Shown here one piece after another: positions 27,369 to 29,745 of a stretch of DNA of 29,745 nt; positions within the stretch are counted from its first letter, which is position 1; each line of letters opens with the position of its first letter. The stretch covers positions 84,657-114,401 of the forward strand of contig JBNGIS010037313.1 in NCBI GenBank assembly GCA_049999725.1. The letters are read 5' to 3'. A program made the position numbers and the translations under genes. The notes below the pieces were generated by a model, which searched no databases, was not told the origin of the DNA, and saw only the letters and a list, made by a program, of their open reading frames with translations. The stretch comes from Haplomitrium mnioides. Lineage: Eukaryota > Marchantiophyta > Haplomitriopsida > Calobryales.

Positions 27369-28640
27369 GACTCACAAAATCTGAGTCTCTTCCGACCTAG
27401 ACCTTACAATCCAAGTAAGACCATACCAATCTATGGCTTTTCCCAACACATGGCATCGCTCTATCTCAATAACAGATGCAACAATAGTGGTACCAGAGAA
27501 GAACCCCATTTCCCTCTTTCTCTCTCACTAGCACTGGGTTCCACCAACTTCTCGAGGGTTGAATCCCAAATAAGACCAAAGCCTCCTACCCAAAATACAT
27601 AAGACGCAAGATGACTCATCAGTGTGGGTAATGCTCCACGAGGTCAATCTACTATGTTGACTAATGCCAATGGTGGGCTGTCAGCATAAAGTACCCTCTG
27701 ATCATGACATCTTGCATCCAAAATATCATCCACAATGGCACTTGGTGATCTGATAATCTTGTTTTAAGCTCTTTTTAGCATCTCAGTAGGCAGCAAGTTG
27801 GTCCATCACAACCGTGGCCGGTGTGCTTTTGATCATGCTTGTGTAACATCCAACAATACAACAGGTCCAATACTAGAATGCACTTGATAAACACTCTCTA
27901 CAAGGTGTTGGCGACTATCTCCCACTATAAGCACATTCTTTAAGATATACAAAGGAGATGGTACCTGATGGAGTTGGAGATGGCGTAGAATCCTCAGCAT
28001 CTCCCAAAAAAATTTTGAGCAAGGGTCTTGCAACCCTTGGCCCAAACAAGTCTTCAATTGGTTCTTATATGGCCATCTTGCAATAAAAAAATCAATAGAT
28101 CCCAATCGAGCTAAGTGGTCATCCTCCATCAATAAGATATTAGCCGACAATGGATGCAGATAACCTCGCATTGCACTAACTAAAAGAAATTATGGACATT
28201 GCTTAACGATCAACGCCACATACCTCAAGGAGATTCTGTGGGCAATCTCAACCAATCTCTACAAACAAATACCCCCAAATTGGAATTCTTGCTTGGAGCA
28301 CAACAACTAGTCATGTATTGATACCTCCAAACAACTCTGTCAAACAAATATCATCAACATCATACTGCCATGAAATTGGCATAGAGTCTAGTGGTGAAAG
28401 ACTCACAAGTTCAAGTGTGACAGAACTATATAGTGTTGGATATGGCCCAAATACATCGTGTCATGCATCTTCAACCAATTTAGATGCCTATAACTGCTAT
28501 AACCTCTCCTTACTTCCACTAGTAGAAGTCACCTCACTTGATAATAACGTTGGCTTCGTAGCCTTTGAAGACGCCTCATCAACAAAAGGGATGTCAATTG
28601 CATGTGCATTCCCTTCTAGCAAGTCAAAATAATTGGTGAT
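27369..28640 (-). pseudogene. Element B: C5-cytosine DNA methyltransferase domain
   Basis: Minus strand, in order: TELFGGINT-x-LVVVLQA (28337-28290, motif I, AdoMet binding) with YLFVE (motif II); LARLGSIDFFIARWPYKNQL (motif IV, normally P-C-Q, here P-Y-K at 28072-28064) and LGQGLQDPCSKFFWEMLRIL; PLYILKNVLIVGD (motif VI, E-N-V changed to K-N-V, 27940-27932); HRPRL, a stop, WTNLLP (motif VIII-like); ERKREMGFFSGTT and RCHVLGKAIDWYGLTWIV (motifs IX-X). The order and spacing are those of C5 methyltransferases; the catalytic Cys and the motif VI Glu are both lost. Motif I is in the same frame as the protease upstream, so it was part of one polyprotein. Confidence 0.78.
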
Positions 28641-29075
28641 CACCCCACAAAGTGTAGACAATGCTAGAGGCTATAATATTGGACCCCCAATTGGTCCACT
28701 GAATCTAACAAGAAACCTACTTATTTGTGCCTCTCCAAATCACCATCTAGCCCGATACGGCAATGACTCATCTCAAAAATCAATAGTAAACCCCATGAGA
28801 TATAGAATCGTACACCCTACCAAAAAATCATAAGACTCAGACTTGAAAAGTATGGCTTGAGCACTCACTTGTGAATTATATCTAAGATGATTAGCTTGCA
28901 CTCTAGGCTTGTTCTCTCAACGTGTGATGTGTTGTGTGGGTGAAGGTCCTCCCAATGAACTATGGATTGGAAAAAGACGAATCTCTACATCTCTTGGCCT
29001 CATTTCCATTCCCTACACAACATACTTCCCTAACATCAACGGATGTGCATATGTATCCAATAACACTCAGTTGGA
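28641..29075 (-). pseudogene. Element B: retropepsin domain
   Basis: One minus-strand frame, shared with methyltransferase motif I, reads VLLDTYAHPLMLGK (active site D-T-G-A changed to D-T-Y-A, 29057-29046), RPRDVEIRLFPIHSSLGGPS, NSQVSAQAILFKSESYDFLV, then GCTILYLMGFTIDF and a stop, DESLPYRARW. The hydrophobic S-Y-D-x-L-V-G ... L-Y-x-x-G-F-x-x-D block resembles the C-terminal strand region of gypsy retropepsins in streptophyte elements (from memory). In-frame stops but few or no frameshifts occur over about 240 codons. Confidence 0.65.
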
Positions 29076-29104
29076 TTATACACCATATTTGAAGGACCAA
29101 CAAG

Positions 29105-29413
29105 TCAGAAGATATCACTTCGATTGTCGATGGACACCACAACAGGCTTGAATCTCGTCACTTCAAATGCTGGTCGGGCTGATAACTCCATGAACTCTCC
29201 TACAGTAGCATGCAATATCTCATATTGAGACGTAGAGGCACCTATATCATCAGCTCTACTCGCATGTCTCACTTCCATACTAGAAATAACACCTTGAGCC
29301 TTCTTACATAATGTGTTTGCCAACCTGAAAACTTCAATTGGTGTGAATCCTCTAGTCAACACATTTATAATTGAAAACCTTGGTTTTTGGACCACTAACA
29401 TGGCTATCTCCAT
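29105..29413 (-). pseudogene. Element B: gag-protease linker, conserved open frame
   Basis: This 102-codon minus-strand frame has no stop. It begins MEIAMLVVQKPRFSIINVLT, then RGFTPIEVFRLANTLCKKAQ, and ends SARPAFEVTRFKPVVVSIDN. I do not recognise a family. Position directly before the protease, one frame away, suggests the end of gag or a linker domain of element B. Hydrophobic strands alternate with charged turns, so it looks like a folded domain and not a random frame. It could also be a captured host fragment. Confidence 0.45.
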
Positions 29414-29745
29414 AGCTTAAGATGCACTCCCCTCCACTTCGGCTAATCGCTCCATCTCCATAGAAGCCTAATGTCAGCCAGTGGTTTGGAGCACTAAAGA
29501 TGAATGCACGAAATCAGAAGCACCATTGGCAATATGTCCCCTTTGCGAGTGTGAAGGCCTCTCAGGAACAGCTGATTACTCTCAAACAGCTGATAAGAGC
29601 AGGGCGCATGAGTCCTAGGAGGGAAACATGATCATGGCGGAAGAGATGAGGAAGGGGCCAAGATTGCCAGCCAGAGGAGAGGCCACCTTTAAAATTTCGA
29701 GGCAGGCCAACAAGAATCTGTGGGCCTCAGGAAGATGCGGAGATC
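29414..29745. other. Right end of window, unassigned
   Basis: The minus-strand frame of 29413 continues upstream after a stop as MEMERLAEVEGSAS. The last ~250 bases are richer in GC than the rest of the right arm. No motif is recognised; it may be further gag sequence of element B. Confidence 0.35.

Noticed and set aside
28318-28632. 104-codon + strand frame opposite element B
   Set aside because: It is the reverse complement of the protease-methyltransferase linker, which has coherent motifs on the minus strand.

Overview
This window looks like nuclear DNA of a land plant or a close algal relative. It is AT-rich, holds no intact gene, and is made of decayed mobile elements and gene copies nested inside one another. 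No tRNA, rRNA or prokaryotic gene organisation is visible. The element types (a Ty3/gypsy element with a cytosine methyltransferase and a PHD finger, a Helitron, a Copia-like solo LTR) lead me to suggest a spore-bearing plant such as a fern, lycophyte or bryophyte. That placement is an inference.

The left part (1-4620) and the centre-right part (13996-23265) are copies of one intron-containing gene family on the + strand. By eye it encodes a ParB-like domain followed by an N4/N6-type DNA methyltransferase domain, with motif IV (DPPY-like) before motif I. Copy 0 is only a 3' tail (1-880). Copy I (1026-4620) is rearranged and lacks one exon. Copy II (13996-23265) is nearly complete but was split by a 4,529-bp GC-rich insertion (15577-20105) with a 5-bp target duplication TTGTG. 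That insertion itself contains a 126-bp solo LTR with target duplication GGACC (19090-19215). Introns and tails of this family carry an unusual palindromic minisatellite built on AGTCCATGC..GCATGGACT.

Between the two large copies lie a ~75-bp tandem repeat (5120-5505) and a Helitron Rep/helicase pseudogene (6106-6583 plus 11735-12935). The Helitron is cut by a gag-pro LTR retrotransposon (LTRs 6584-7790 and 10563-11734). A minus-strand degenerate reading frame with ten-residue repeats follows (12946-13710).

The right end (23257-29413) is on the minus strand and holds two Ty3/gypsy remnants. Element A (about 25700 to 23257) has gag zinc knuckle, protease, reverse transcriptase and RNase H. 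Its reverse transcriptase contains a 105-bp in-frame duplication and a perfect 64-bp inverted repeat with a 3-base loop. Element B (29413 to about 25825) reads protease, C5 cytosine methyltransferase, integrase, PHD finger, polypurine tract, LTR. Two unrelated kinds of DNA methyltransferase, one in a retrotransposon and one in a multicopy gene family, therefore sit within 30 kb. Both are inactivated at catalytic motifs in these copies.
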